Below the pieces are notes generated by a model. The model saw only the letters and a list, made by a program, of their open reading frames with translations, had not been told where the DNA came from and made no database searches. The translations under genes and the position numbers were made by a program. From contig JAHITE010000105.1 of NCBI GenBank assembly GCA_018817585.1, positions 1-37,010 on the forward strand: a stretch of 37,010 nucleotides of DNA. The letters are read 5' to 3'. Positions 21,082 through 28,539 of this stretch are shown here, piece after piece. The stretch comes from Candidatus Omnitrophota bacterium. GTDB lineage: Bacteria > Omnitrophota > Gorgyraeia > B26-G9. Position 1 is the stretch's first letter, and the number at the start of each line of letters is the position of its first letter.

Positions 21082-21113
21082 TGCCCCCCCCATGTGATTA
21101 AAGATTAAATCGT

Positions 21114-22691
21114 CTATAGTCTAATAACTTTAGCATCAGTAACATTCTTGCATTTTTTTATTTCCGCAAGAACATCTTCAGTAATTTCACTGTCCACATT
21201 TAAAACAACCATCGAATTCCCACTTGCCCCAGTTTTCCCAAAAGTCATTGCGGCAATATTAACTTTATTATTGCCAAGTATGGTTCCCACCTTTCCCACA
21301 ATACCCGGCGAATCAATATTATTTGTAATTAATACATTTCCCTCAGGAATAGTATCAATATAAAAATTATTAATTCTAACAATTCGAGGCTTATCTTTAG
21401 CAAACAAAGTACCGCTAACTATACTTTGCCCTTTATCAGTTAAAACTTCCACACTGATAAGATTCGAAAATTTTTCATTCTCTAAAACCTTAGTTTCGCT
21501 AACTTCAATACCTCGCTCTTTAGCTATAAACGGAGCATTAACATAATTTACCGATTCTCCTAATTTAAAAGCAAGCAATCCTTTGAGCAAAGCAAGCGTA
21601 ACTGGTGCTATATCATGATTTACTATATCTCCTGAATATTTTATACTTACTTGATTAATATGTCCAGAAATAATCTGAGCAGAAAAACTGCCTAATTTCT
21701 CTGACAATTTAATATATGGTTCAAGCACAGCACAAACCTCCCCTTCCAAACAAGGGTAATTCAGAGCATTACGCACTCCTTTGCCTTGCAAAAGATCAGC
21801 TACCTGCTCAGCAATCTCAACAGCCACATTAATTTGCGCTTCTGTTGTTGAAGCTCCTAAATGCGGCGTTGCAATAACACAATCTAAAGCAACCAGTGGA
21901 CTATTTTTGGGCGGTTCATTTTCAAAAACATCTAATGCCGCCCCCCCGACAATCCCGGCTTCAATTGCTTTTAACAAAGCAGCTTCATCAACAATCCCGC
22001 CGCGAGCGCAATTTAAAATTTTCACTCCTTTTTTCATTTGAGCAAATTGTTTTTCCCCGATCATATGATTTGTTTCAGCTGTTAAGGGTGTATGCACCGT
22101 GAGAAAATCAAGTTTACCAAACAAATCATCAAGCTCAACTAATTCAATATCCAGCTGTTCAGCTTTTTTCGGTGAAAGAAAAGGATCATGAGCAATTATT
22201 TTCATGCCGAATGATTGGGCTCTTTTTGCCACTTCTAAACCAATTCTGCCCAAGCCGATAATACCCAAACATTTGCCTGATAATTCATGTGATTCAAAAC
22301 TTTTCCTATCCCAAGCCCCGCTTTTCATTGAAGCATTAGCTTGTGGAATATTCCGATTTAAAGCAAGCAGCATACTTACTGTATGTTCTGCAGTGGAAAT
22401 AGTATTGCCGCCAGGAGTATTCATCACAATAATCCCTTTTTTGGAAGCTGCTTCCAGATCAACATTATCTATGCCCACACCAGCCCGGCCAATAACTTTA
22501 AGCTTATCCCCTGCTTCGATTATCTCTGCCGTTGCTTTTGTCCCACTGCGAATGATCAATGCCTCATAGTTACAAATTATTTTTTTTAATTCTTCCGGCG
22601 AAAGTTTTGATTTGCAATCAAAAGCAATTTTACGATCTTCTAATATTTTCAAGCCTTCATCTGATAGCGGATCACTGATTAATACTTTCAT
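21114..22691 (-). CDS. serA: D-3-phosphoglycerate dehydrogenase SerA (525 aa)
   Basis: First step of serine synthesis: NAD-dependent oxidation of 3-phosphoglycerate. It is the long form with a D-isomer 2-hydroxyacid dehydrogenase core ('GRAGVGIDNVDLEAASKKGI', NAD-binding 'GIIGLGRIGLEVAKR', 'NCARGGIVDEAAL', catalytic His in 'ATPHLGASTTEA'). An intervening ASB domain and a C-terminal ACT domain follow ('NNIDSPGIVGKVGTILGNNK'), which normally gives serine feedback control. ATG 22691 gives the canonical start 'MKVLISDPLSDEGL'. A TTG at 22697 sits closer to the AGGAG site and cannot be excluded. It lies 14 bp after the aminotransferase that probably acts next in the pathway. Confidence 0.95.
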   Translation of the reverse strand: MKVLISDPLSDEGLKILEDRKIAFDCKSKLSPEELKKIICNYEALIIRSGTKATAEIIEAGDKLKVIGRAGVGIDNVDLEAASKKGIIVMNTPGGNTISTAEHTVSMLLALNRNIPQANASMKSGAWDRKSFESHELSGKCLGIIGLGRIGLEVAKRAQSFGMKIIAHDPFLSPKKAEQLDIELVELDDLFGKLDFLTVHTPLTAETNHMIGEKQFAQMKKGVKILNCARGGIVDEAALLKAIEAGIVGGAALDVFENEPPKNSPLVALDCVIATPHLGASTTEAQINVAVEIAEQVADLLQGKGVRNALNYPCLEGEVCAVLEPYIKLSEKLGSFSAQIISGHINQVSIKYSGDIVNHDIAPVTLALLKGLLAFKLGESVNYVNAPFIAKERGIEVSETKVLENEKFSNLISVEVLTDKGQSIVSGTLFAKDKPRIVRINNFYIDTIPEGNVLITNNIDSPGIVGKVGTILGNNKVNIAAMTFGKTGASGNSMVVLNVDSEITEDVLAEIKKCKNVTDAKVIRL

Positions 22692-22705
22692 GATCAATAT
22701 AGCTC

Positions 22706-23839
22706 CTACTTTAAGAGTTCTTTTTCTACAGCACCGACACCAATGCCTGCTTCAAATTCATAACCCATTTTTTTAAGCACAATTTCTAAACAGCTAACTC
22801 CGATTATAACATCAAATTCATTCATATATCCCATTGTAGCTATACGAATAATCTTTCCTTTTAAATGATCCTGTCCACCCGCTATCCCAACACCATAAAC
22901 TTCACGCATTGTCTTGACCAATGTTCCGCCATTAATTGTTTCAGGCAAGGAAATTGAAGTAACTACATCTGATGGATTTTTAGCATATACTTTTAAACCT
23001 AAAGCAACAACGGCAATGCGCAGTGCCGTTGCTAATTTGCTCTGCCGGGCAATTGCTTTTTCCAAAGTTTCTGATTTAATCATCTTTAATGCCTGATTTA
23101 GACCAAGACACAATGTTACTGCCGGAGTATAAGCCGTATCATCTTTATCTAAAGCTTTTTTTGCCGCGCGCATATCAAAATAATAACGCGGTGATTTTGA
23201 TGCCTCAACCAATTTCCAAGCTTTTTTACTAACAGAACAGAAAGCCAATCCCGGAGGAATCATCAAACTTTTCTGAGAACCGCAAACAACAACATCAATA
23301 CCCCATTCATCAGTTTTAAGTTCAACTCCGCCCAATGCACTGATTGCATCCGTGACAATTACCACATCAGTATTCTTGGTAATTTCAGCAATTGCTTTGA
23401 TATCAGTTAAAACACCGGTTGAGGTTTCACAAAGAGTGGTAAATACAACTTTTGCCTCTTTATTTTCATTAATCGCTTTTTTGATTGCTGCAGGGTCAAC
23501 AGCATATCCCCATTCAACATCAATAACAACTGGTTTAACACTATAAGCTTTACATATTTCTGTCCAGCGTTCTCCAAATTTTCCAGACTGCACACAGATT
23601 GCTGTATCACCGGCACTGAGCAAATTCGCTACTGTTGCTTCCATTGCTCCGGTACCAGAAGAGGCAAAAGTGAAAATATCATTTTGTGTTTGAAAAACAT
23701 ATTTCAGGTTTTCATTCATTTCCTTGAATATCGCCATAAATTCAGGAGTACGATGATGAATAGTCGGTTTTGACATGGAGAGAAGAACTTCAGTTGGAAC
23801 TTGCGTTGGGCCTGGCGTTAATAAATGATTTTTTTTCAT
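22706..23839 (-). CDS. Class V PLP-dependent aminotransferase (serine/alanine-glyoxylate type) (377 aa)
   Basis: Fold type I class V aminotransferase: 'LLTPGPTQVPTEVLLSM', 'HHRTPEFMAIFKEMN', 'SGTGAMEATVANLL', 'VVIVTDAISALGGVELKTDE' and the PLP lysine in 'CGSQKSLMIPPGLAF' (~residue 190). Its closest families are alanine-glyoxylate and serine-pyruvate aminotransferases rather than SerC. Placement directly before serA suggests it makes phosphoserine from phosphohydroxypyruvate, or otherwise feeds serine/glycine metabolism (inference). ATG 23839 is preferred to ATG 23845 because the AAAGGG site is only about 1 base from the latter. Confidence 0.9.
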   Translation of the reverse strand: MKKNHLLTPGPTQVPTEVLLSMSKPTIHHRTPEFMAIFKEMNENLKYVFQTQNDIFTFASSGTGAMEATVANLLSAGDTAICVQSGKFGERWTEICKAYSVKPVVIDVEWGYAVDPAAIKKAINENKEAKVVFTTLCETSTGVLTDIKAIAEITKNTDVVIVTDAISALGGVELKTDEWGIDVVVCGSQKSLMIPPGLAFCSVSKKAWKLVEASKSPRYYFDMRAAKKALDKDDTAYTPAVTLCLGLNQALKMIKSETLEKAIARQSKLATALRIAVVALGLKVYAKNPSDVVTSISLPETINGGTLVKTMREVYGVGIAGGQDHLKGKIIRIATMGYMNEFDVIIGVSCLEIVLKKMGYEFEAGIGVGAVEKELLK

Positions 23840-23865
23840 TTTCATTCCCTTTCGATAATTATTAT

Positions 23866-24480
23866 CTATTTTTTATCTTTTAACTTATCTGTGGAAATAA
23901 CTGAATCCACTAACCCATAATCAGCAGATTCTTGGGCATTCATAAAATAATCGCGATCTGTATCATTAGTGATTTTTTCCATTGATTGCCCCGTATGATG
24001 ACTTAGGATTTTATTTAAATTTTCTTTCATTTTTAAAATTTCCTGAGCTTGGATATGAATATCTGACGCCGTTCCCTGTGTACCGCCCCATGGCTGATGA
24101 ATCATTACCCGGGCATTGGGAAGCGCGAATCTTTTTCCTTTTGTTCCCGCGGCTAAAAGCACCGCGCCCATGCTTGCGGCTTGCCCCATACAATAAGTAT
24201 TCACATCACACTGCACAAACTGCATCGTATCATATATCGCTAATCCTGCCGTAACTACTCCGCCCGGTGAATTTATATAAACATGTATATCTTTTTTTGC
24301 TTCATCCATCTGTAAAAACAGCATTTGAGCAATAACTAAATTAGCAACCGAATCATCAATTGCTGTACCAATAAAAATTATTCTATCTTTTAACAAACGT
24401 GAATAAATATCAAATGCACGTTCTCCCCTATTAGTCTGTTCAACCACCATGGGTACTAACATCTGATTTTGCTCCTTCAT
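23866..24480 (-). CDS. clpP: ATP-dependent Clp protease proteolytic subunit ClpP (204 aa)
   Basis: The serine peptidase subunit of Clp proteases, forming a tetradecameric barrel fed by ClpX or ClpA. Triad residues are visible: Ser in '[13 protein letters not shown]' (~102), His in '[11 protein letters not shown]' (~127) and Asp in 'TDRDYFMNA' (~176). 'IYINSPGG'-like '[13 protein letters not shown]' is also conserved. The frame is open to 24525, but ATG 24480 has a strong GGAGGGG site three bases upstream and gives the standard length. It follows tig by 28 bp, the common tig-clpP order, but clpX does not follow here. Confidence 0.96.
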   Translation of the reverse strand: MKEQNQMLVPMVVEQTNRGERAFDIYSRLLKDRIIFIGTAIDDSVANLVIAQMLFLQMDEAKKDIHVYINSPGGVVTAGLAIYDTMQFVQCDVNTYCMGQAASMGAVLLAAGTKGKRFALPNARVMIHQPWGGTQGTASDIHIQAQEILKMKENLNKILSHHTGQSMEKITNDTDRDYFMNAQESADYGLVDSVISTDKLKDKK

Positions 24481-24508
24481 TTTCCCCTCCACATAAGAAT
24501 ACTTAAAT

Positions 24509-25786
24509 TTATTTTGAAGATTCACTTATTTTCGCATTAGCTAAAAGAAAAGCTATTATTTTTTCTTCCCAAACGTCCCAGTGAATATTCTCCAAAAGGT
24601 TTTTTTCACTTAAATACTTCAAAACTTCTTCCTTTTTCTGATTATAAGAAGCCGCTATTTCACTAATCCGGACATCAAACTCTGCTTGTTCAACTTTTAT
24701 CTTTTCTGCCAAAGCGATATTTTCCAGGATAAAAAACACTCTTACCTGTTTCAATGCTTCTTTGGAAAACATATCGTCCATTTTCTTTAGTTCAGTCTCA
24801 ATCTGCTGATCATTTAAGCCCTGCTGTTTCATTCTCTGAACAGCGCCATCCCGTAAAAGCGTTTCTCTTTTTTCGACTAAAGTCTGAGGCACATCAATCG
24901 GCATAATTTTTTCTAAATAATTAATGATTTGAGCCTTTAAATCCTGTTTTGCCTGCAGTTGCTTTTCTTTAACTAAATCATCTTTTATTTGCTCTTTTAA
25001 TTTGTCAATTGATTCCACTCGCAACATTTTAGCAAAATCATCATTAAGCTCTGGCAGTTTTTTTTCTTTTATTTCCTTAACCAGTAATTTAAAATTAGCT
25101 TTTTGCCCGGCAAATTCTTCTGGTTTAAATTTTTTAGGCAAAACTATCTCAAAAGTTTTTTCTTCATTAAGCGTTGCTCCTGCTATTTTCTGAGCAAGCT
25201 CAGGAATAAACATGTCATTATTTACGCACAGCCACGCATATTCTTTCTTATCTAATTCTTTATCGCCAACACTATACTTATAATCACAAATAATATAGTC
25301 ATCGTTTTTCACAGAGCGATCTTCAATCGGAAGATATTGAGCATACCTTTCGCTTAGATATCCCACAACTTTACTCACATCTTCTTCCTTAACTTCTTCT
25401 GACAGTTTTTTTATCGCGATATTTTTATATTCTTTCAAAGTAAAAGCAGGCTGAATATCAATTTTTGCCTGAAAAGTTAAATTCTCATCTTTTTTAAATT
25501 TAACCTCAGATATTTCCGGCATGCTCACTGGTTTAATATTTTCTTTTTCAATTGCTTTATGGTATGTGTCATTAAGAAGAGTGGTTAAGACTTTATCATT
25601 AGCTTTATCAGCAAAATACTCTTCCAGCATAGCCCGGGGAGCTTTACCTTTTCTGAAACCAGGAACCTGAGCGGCAGTACTGATCGACTTATAATAACGC
25701 TCAAACTCTTCCTTCACAGTTTCTTTGGGTATTTCAATTTCTAAAGTTTTCTGACAAGTTTGGGAATTTTTTACCTTAATTTTCAC
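24509..25786 (-). CDS. tig: Trigger factor (425 aa)
   Basis: Ribosome-associated chaperone that binds nascent chains at the exit tunnel. The N-terminal domain contains the ribosome-docking signature 'GFRKGKAP' (residues 43-50). The middle FKBP-type region (~155-240) is recognisable ('[17 protein letters not shown]', '[20 protein letters not shown]') but divergent, so peptidyl-prolyl isomerase activity is uncertain. The C-terminal helical domain carries '[18 protein letters not shown]'. The start is GTG 25786 with AAAGGAG nine bases upstream. A good promoter lies 41-69 bp before the start. Confidence 0.95.
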   Translation of the reverse strand: MKIKVKNSQTCQKTLEIEIPKETVKEEFERYYKSISTAAQVPGFRKGKAPRAMLEEYFADKANDKVLTTLLNDTYHKAIEKENIKPVSMPEISEVKFKKDENLTFQAKIDIQPAFTLKEYKNIAIKKLSEEVKEEDVSKVVGYLSERYAQYLPIEDRSVKNDDYIICDYKYSVGDKELDKKEYAWLCVNNDMFIPELAQKIAGATLNEEKTFEIVLPKKFKPEEFAGQKANFKLLVKEIKEKKLPELNDDFAKMLRVESIDKLKEQIKDDLVKEKQLQAKQDLKAQIINYLEKIMPIDVPQTLVEKRETLLRDGAVQRMKQQGLNDQQIETELKKMDDMFSKEALKQVRVFFILENIALAEKIKVEQAEFDVRISEIAASYNQKKEEVLKYLSEKNLLENIHWDVWEEKIIAFLLANAKISESSK

Positions 25787-25826
25787 TCTTACAATCTCCT
25801 TTTAGCTATTACATAACAGAAAACAT

Positions 25827-25855
25827 TTTATATGCCTATTTCAGAAAGTCATCAA
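25827..25855 (-). promoter_or_regulatory. Candidate sigma-70 promoter of tig-clpP
   Basis: On the minus strand TTGATG (25850-25855) and TATAAA (25827-25832) are spaced by exactly 17 bp. It lies between tRNA-Gly and tig. No hairpin terminator follows the tRNA, so tig may also be reached by read-through from the tRNA cluster. Confidence 0.6.
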
Positions 25856-25873
25856 ACTATCCGAGGTAAAGAA

Positions 25874-25948
25874 TGGAGCGGTGGATGGGGCTCGAACCCA
25901 CGACATTCTCCTTGGCAAGGAGACATTCTACCACTGAATTACCACCGC
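25874..25948 (-). tRNA. tRNA-Gly (GCC)
   Basis: A full cloverleaf is readable on the minus strand: acceptor GCGGTGG pairs with CCACCGC, the T arm holds GTTCGAGCC and the anticodon loop is TTGCCAA. The anticodon GCC is at 25914-25916. The 3' CCA is encoded. It is last of four tRNA genes on this strand. Confidence 0.97.
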
Positions 25949-25963
25949 TTTTAAATCTTAATA

Positions 25964-26047
25964 TGGTGCGGACGGAGAGACTTGAACTCTCATCCCGGAG
26001 GGATACGGTCCTAAGCCGTACGCGTATGCCAATTCCACCACGTCCGC
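25964..26047 (-). tRNA. tRNA-Leu (UAG)
   Basis: Class II tRNA with a long variable arm, 84 nt. Acceptor GCGGACG pairs with CGTCCGC, the anticodon stem TACGG/CCGTA closes the loop CTTAGGA, and anticodon TAG is at 26011-26013. The T arm holds GTTCAAGTC. The CCA is encoded. Confidence 0.97.
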
Positions 26048-26109
26048 AAATATTTTCAATATTTAACTAAATTCAAACTACTGAACTAGTTATCCTAAAA
26101 TCCAAATTT

Positions 26110-26185
26110 TGGTGGGCCGTGAAGGGCTCGAACCTTCGACCTTGACATTAAGAGTGTCCTGCTCTACCAGCTGAGCTAACGGCCC
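26110..26185 (-). tRNA. tRNA-Lys (CUU)
   Basis: 76 nt. Acceptor GGGCCGT pairs with ACGGCCC, the D arm has AGCTCAGCTGGTAGAGC, the anticodon loop is CTCTTAA with anticodon CTT at 26150-26152, and the T arm holds GTTCGAGCC. The CCA is encoded. It reads AAG only; a separate UUU isoacceptor is expected elsewhere. Confidence 0.97.
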
Positions 26186-26261
26186 GCAATATACTTTTAC
26201 CTGAGAAAATAAATTATAACAAAAAATATACCGCAGGTCAATAGCTCAATTTCGCTTATTT

Positions 26262-26337
26262 TGGCGCGCCCGGAGGGACTCGAACCCCCAACCCTTTGGT
26301 CCGAAGCCAAATGCTCTATCCATTGAGCCACAGGCGC
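26262..26337 (-). tRNA. tRNA-Arg (UCG)
   Basis: 76 nt. Acceptor GCGCCTG pairs with CGGGCGC (one G-U), the D arm has GGCTCAATGGATAGAGC, the anticodon stem TTTGG/CCAAA closes loop CTTCGGA, and anticodon TCG is at 26302-26304. The CCA is encoded. It is first in the cluster and nearest the candidate promoter. Confidence 0.96.
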
Positions 26338-26345
26338 ATTAAATT

Positions 26346-26380
26346 CAGTCAACAGAGATCAGTCTACAGATAACAGATTA
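26346..26380. repeat. Degenerate 7-bp tandem tract (CAGNNNA-type)
   Basis: Five units in perfect phase: CAGTCAA (26346-26352), CAGAGAT, CAGTCTA, CAGATAA and CAGATTA. It lies directly upstream of tRNA-Arg, between the tRNA and the candidate -10 box. Confidence 0.85.
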
Positions 26381-26387
26381 TATTATA
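26377..26387 (-). promoter_or_regulatory. Candidate -10 region for the tRNA cluster
   Basis: Two overlapping TATAAT hexamers on the minus strand (26382-26387 and 26377-26382), about 40-50 bp upstream of tRNA-Arg. No convincing -35 box lies 16-18 bp before them. The -35 position falls in or next to the heptamer tract at 26403-26430. Confidence 0.4.
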
Positions 26388-26402
26388 AGTTTTTTCTATT
26401 TT

Positions 26403-26430
26403 CCGTCTTCAGCCCTCTGTCTTCTGTTTT
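26403..26430. repeat. Degenerate 7-bp tandem tract (CYGTCTT-type)
   Basis: CCGTCTT (26403-26409), CAGCCCT, CTGTCTT and CTGTTTT in strict 7-bp phase. It is separated by 22 bp of AT-rich sequence from the CAG-led tract and ends 7 bp from the flavodoxin-like gene's stop codon. Confidence 0.7.
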
Positions 26431-26437
26431 TAAAATT

Positions 26438-26914
26438 TTAATCAAAGAGCTTATTAGCTAAAACAGCGAGTCGTTTGGCAAAACGCTGGCATTCTTTTAT
26501 TGCCCGTTCCTCGGGTAATCCCAATGAAACCGGACCATAATGATCTCCGCGAGAATCCCCTTGAACAATCATCCCATGTATTAAAAATGCGTTTAATATC
26601 CCAGCAATTGTTGTTTCATTACCACCAGCAACATTACCGGCGCTGGAAAATGCCGCGCCTATTTTGCCCTCCAGTTTTCCATGCAATTTCACGCTTTCAT
26701 CTATCAGTTTTTTTATTTGATAAGCCATTGATCCATAATAAGTAGGCGAACCAAAAACAATCACATCATAATTTATTAATTCTTCAGCCTTAGTTTCTGA
26801 AACATCTTTTAGCTCAATTTGCAAACCCTGATCTTTTAAAACCACGCTAATAATTTCCGCCATTTTTTTTGTATTACCACTCCGAGAATAATATGCAACT
26901 AATACCTTTGCCAC
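26438..26914 (-). CDS. Flavodoxin-fold NAD(P)H oxidoreductase, WrbA-like (158 aa)
   Basis: The FMN phosphate-binding loop is near the N-terminus ('YYSRSGNTKKMAE'). 'VIVFGSPTYYGSMAYQIKKL' and 'GKIGAAFSSAGNVAGGNETT' match the flavin-contacting segments of WrbA-type and flavodoxin_2-like proteins. 'HGMIVQGDSRGDHYGPVSLG' is also WrbA-like. At 158 residues it is shorter than classic WrbA (~200), so it could be a flavodoxin-like quinone reductase or a small redox carrier. It stands alone, flanked on both sides by short-repeat tracts. Confidence 0.85.
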   Translation of the reverse strand: MAKVLVAYYSRSGNTKKMAEIISVVLKDQGLQIELKDVSETKAEELINYDVIVFGSPTYYGSMAYQIKKLIDESVKLHGKLEGKIGAAFSSAGNVAGGNETTIAGILNAFLIHGMIVQGDSRGDHYGPVSLGLPEERAIKECQRFAKRLAVLANKLFD

Positions 26915-26931
26915 AATACTTCTCCCATTTG

Positions 26932-26971
26932 TTTTCGCGTTTGCGAGTTCGCTTGTTAGCGAGTTAAAAAT
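26932..26971. repeat. Degenerate 8-bp tandem tract (TTNGCGAG-type)
   Basis: TTTTCGCG (26932-26939), TTTGCGAG, TTCGCTTG, TTAGCGAG and TTAAAAAT in 8-bp phase. It lies in the gap upstream of the flavodoxin-like gene. Its reverse complement resembles the AACTCG octamers at 14094-14124 (CTCGCTAA). Confidence 0.75.
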
Positions 26972-26991
26972 ACATATTTTATCTTGAAACT

Positions 26992-27023
26992 CATCAACAC
27001 GTTAACACGTTAACCCGCTAATT
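26992..27023. repeat. Degenerate 8-bp tandem tract (CGTTAACM-type)
   Basis: CATCAACA (26992-26999), CGTTAACA, CGTTAACC and CGCTAATT in strict 8-bp phase. It ends 5 bp from the stop codon of the last PilZ gene. Confidence 0.75.
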
Positions 27024-27028
27024 ACTGT

Positions 27029-27412
27029 CTAATTATTACCTGCAAAAAAAGCATGCTGCAAATAGTGATTTATCACCTGTCTGTCTTTGTCTTTAATATC
27101 CACAAAAAAAAGCCCTAGCTGATAAACCTTTACTGTCTCAATTTTAGATTCTGGTTGAATCCTGACAACAACAGCCTGACAATTCAAATTTTTCTCTATT
27201 TTTCTGTTGTTTTCAATCAAAGGAATTGTCAGATTTAGCCATAGTTTTGTCATAACCGGAATAAAACGATCAGCATTACAATAAATCCCCGAAGAACTTA
27301 TATTTTTTGTAGCGGTTACAAACTTAAAATCAGTTCCACCGATTTTAAGCGGTAGTTCAACATCAAACCGCTTATCCGTCCTTTTCTCTGAATTTTTATT
27401 TTCTCTGGGCAT
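27029..27412 (-). CDS. PilZ domain protein, short form (127 aa)
   Basis: A near-minimal PilZ domain. The c-di-GMP-binding residues are present: R11xxxR15 ('KRTDKRF') and N37xSxxG42 ('KNISSSGIYC'). The β-barrel continues through 'RIQPESKIETVKVYQLGLFF', ending 'DRQVINHYLQ'. Unlike its two upstream paralogues it stops just after the barrel and lacks the C-terminal helical module. It would act as a c-di-GMP receptor in the cytoplasm, or as a subunit partner of the other two. It is last in the rmuC-PilZ run. Confidence 0.88.
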   Translation of the reverse strand: MPRENKNSEKRTDKRFDVELPLKIGGTDFKFVTATKNISSSGIYCNADRFIPVMTKLWLNLTIPLIENNRKIEKNLNCQAVVVRIQPESKIETVKVYQLGLFFVDIKDKDRQVINHYLQHAFFAGNN

Positions 27413-27415
27413 TGA

Positions 27416-27979
27416 TCACCTTTCAACACTGGCTTTTTTAATTTCAGTTATTTCATGATCTAAACTATTCACCACATCATCAAGCTCTGTAATTGCTTGC
27501 GTAATAACCTTACAAAAATGCTCCGCAGTAGGATGCGACTCTTCCAGCGCTTCGAGCTTAGCGATTGTTCTTTTAAGCTCATAGTACATCTCCCGCAACT
27601 CTTCTGATTCCTTTACATTCCGCTGTCTGATAAAACGCAGAATAAGCTCTTTTTCAGCCTGAGAAATATTCCTAAAAGCAATGCCCAGATTATAGTCCGA
27701 TCCCTCACTTTGAAATTGTGGATCAATCCGAACTACTTTGCCTAAACTAGCAAATCTTTTTTTCTCGATTTTTGAATCACAACAAATCGGAATATTTAGG
27801 ACGACTTTTAATTCTGTTTTTGGCGCGATATACTGATCTGTTCGACAAAATAACCCACTGCAACTGATATCCTTCATTTCAGATCTAAAACTAAAATCAT
27901 CCCCCTTAATCTCAAAAGGAAAGTTAACTTTGAATCGATTATAAACTCTTTTATCCTTACAAATATCAGTTTTTCTCAT
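27416..27979 (-). CDS. PilZ domain protein with C-terminal helical module (187 aa)
   Basis: PilZ motifs are R11xxxR15 ('KRVYNRF') and D37xSxxG42 ('KDISCSGLFC'), so c-di-GMP binding is likely. After the barrel (~residue 105) a predicted helical region follows, with 'EELREMYYELKRTIAKLEAL' and the block 'HPTAEHFCKVITQAITELDD'. The latter is nearly repeated in the next gene upstream. That module is not part of PilZ itself and I do not recognise it. Only a 2-3 bp gap separates it from each neighbour. Confidence 0.88.
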   Translation of the reverse strand: MRKTDICKDKRVYNRFKVNFPFEIKGDDFSFRSEMKDISCSGLFCRTDQYIAPKTELKVVLNIPICCDSKIEKKRFASLGKVVRIDPQFQSEGSDYNLGIAFRNISQAEKELILRFIRQRNVKESEELREMYYELKRTIAKLEALEESHPTAEHFCKVITQAITELDDVVNSLDHEITEIKKASVER

Positions 27980-27981
27980 AA

Positions 27982-28539
27982 TTATTCCAATGTTTTCAGC
28001 TCATTAATTTCATAATCCAAAATATGCGCTGCAGCATCAAGCTCGATAATCGCGGTATTAATAACCTTGCGAAAATGTTCTGCCGTTGGATGACATTCTT
28101 CTACTTCAACCAAGCGGGCTGCCATTTCTTTTAATCTCAAATACAACCTCTTTAATTCTTTAGCCTCTTTTAGGTTTTTCTTCTGTATATATTTTTTAAG
28201 TACCTCCAGGTCATCACCTTCAATTACCCCAAAAGATATCCCTACGCGACAAGTTTCATTTTCTTTATTTTCCGCTGTTTCAATTCTTACTACTTTAGCT
28301 TTACATTTAACTGTTCTTTGTACTTTTTGACCGTCTGATAGATCAAAAACTCGCATGCTGACATTAACATCTGTATCAATCGGAATAAATCGATCCACAT
28401 AACAAAAAACTCCGGAACAGCTCACATTTCTAGAAGTTGTATTAATCGTAAACTCCTCAGTGCTTATCTGCAAAGGAAGCACCACAATAAACCTGGGATG
28501 TTTACGGCTATCCGACTTTTCTTTAATATTTTGAGTCAT
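27982..28539 (-). CDS. PilZ domain protein with C-terminal helical module (185 aa)
   Basis: PilZ motifs are R12xxxR16 ('SRKHPRF') and N38xSxxG43 ('RNVSCSGVFC'). The C-terminal module is 'EAKELKRLYLRLKEMAARLV' followed by 'HPTAEHFRKVINTAIIELDA', matching the downstream paralogue. ATG 28539 overlaps the rmuC stop region by 17 bp, so it is translated with rmuC. It is probably a c-di-GMP effector; the partner is unknown. Confidence 0.88.
   Translation of the reverse strand: MTQNIKEKSDSRKHPRFIVVLPLQISTEEFTINTTSRNVSCSGVFCYVDRFIPIDTDVNVSMRVFDLSDGQKVQRTVKCKAKVVRIETAENKENETCRVGISFGVIEGDDLEVLKKYIQKKNLKEAKELKRLYLRLKEMAARLVEVEECHPTAEHFRKVINTAIIELDAAAHILDYEINELKTLE

Noticed and set aside
25873-26070. Plus-strand 65-codon frame beginning MERWMGLEPTTF
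   Set aside because: It runs antisense through tRNA-Gly and tRNA-Leu. The 'GLEPTTF...RLELSS' reading is the well-known artefact of translating conserved tRNA T-arm and anticodon sequence.
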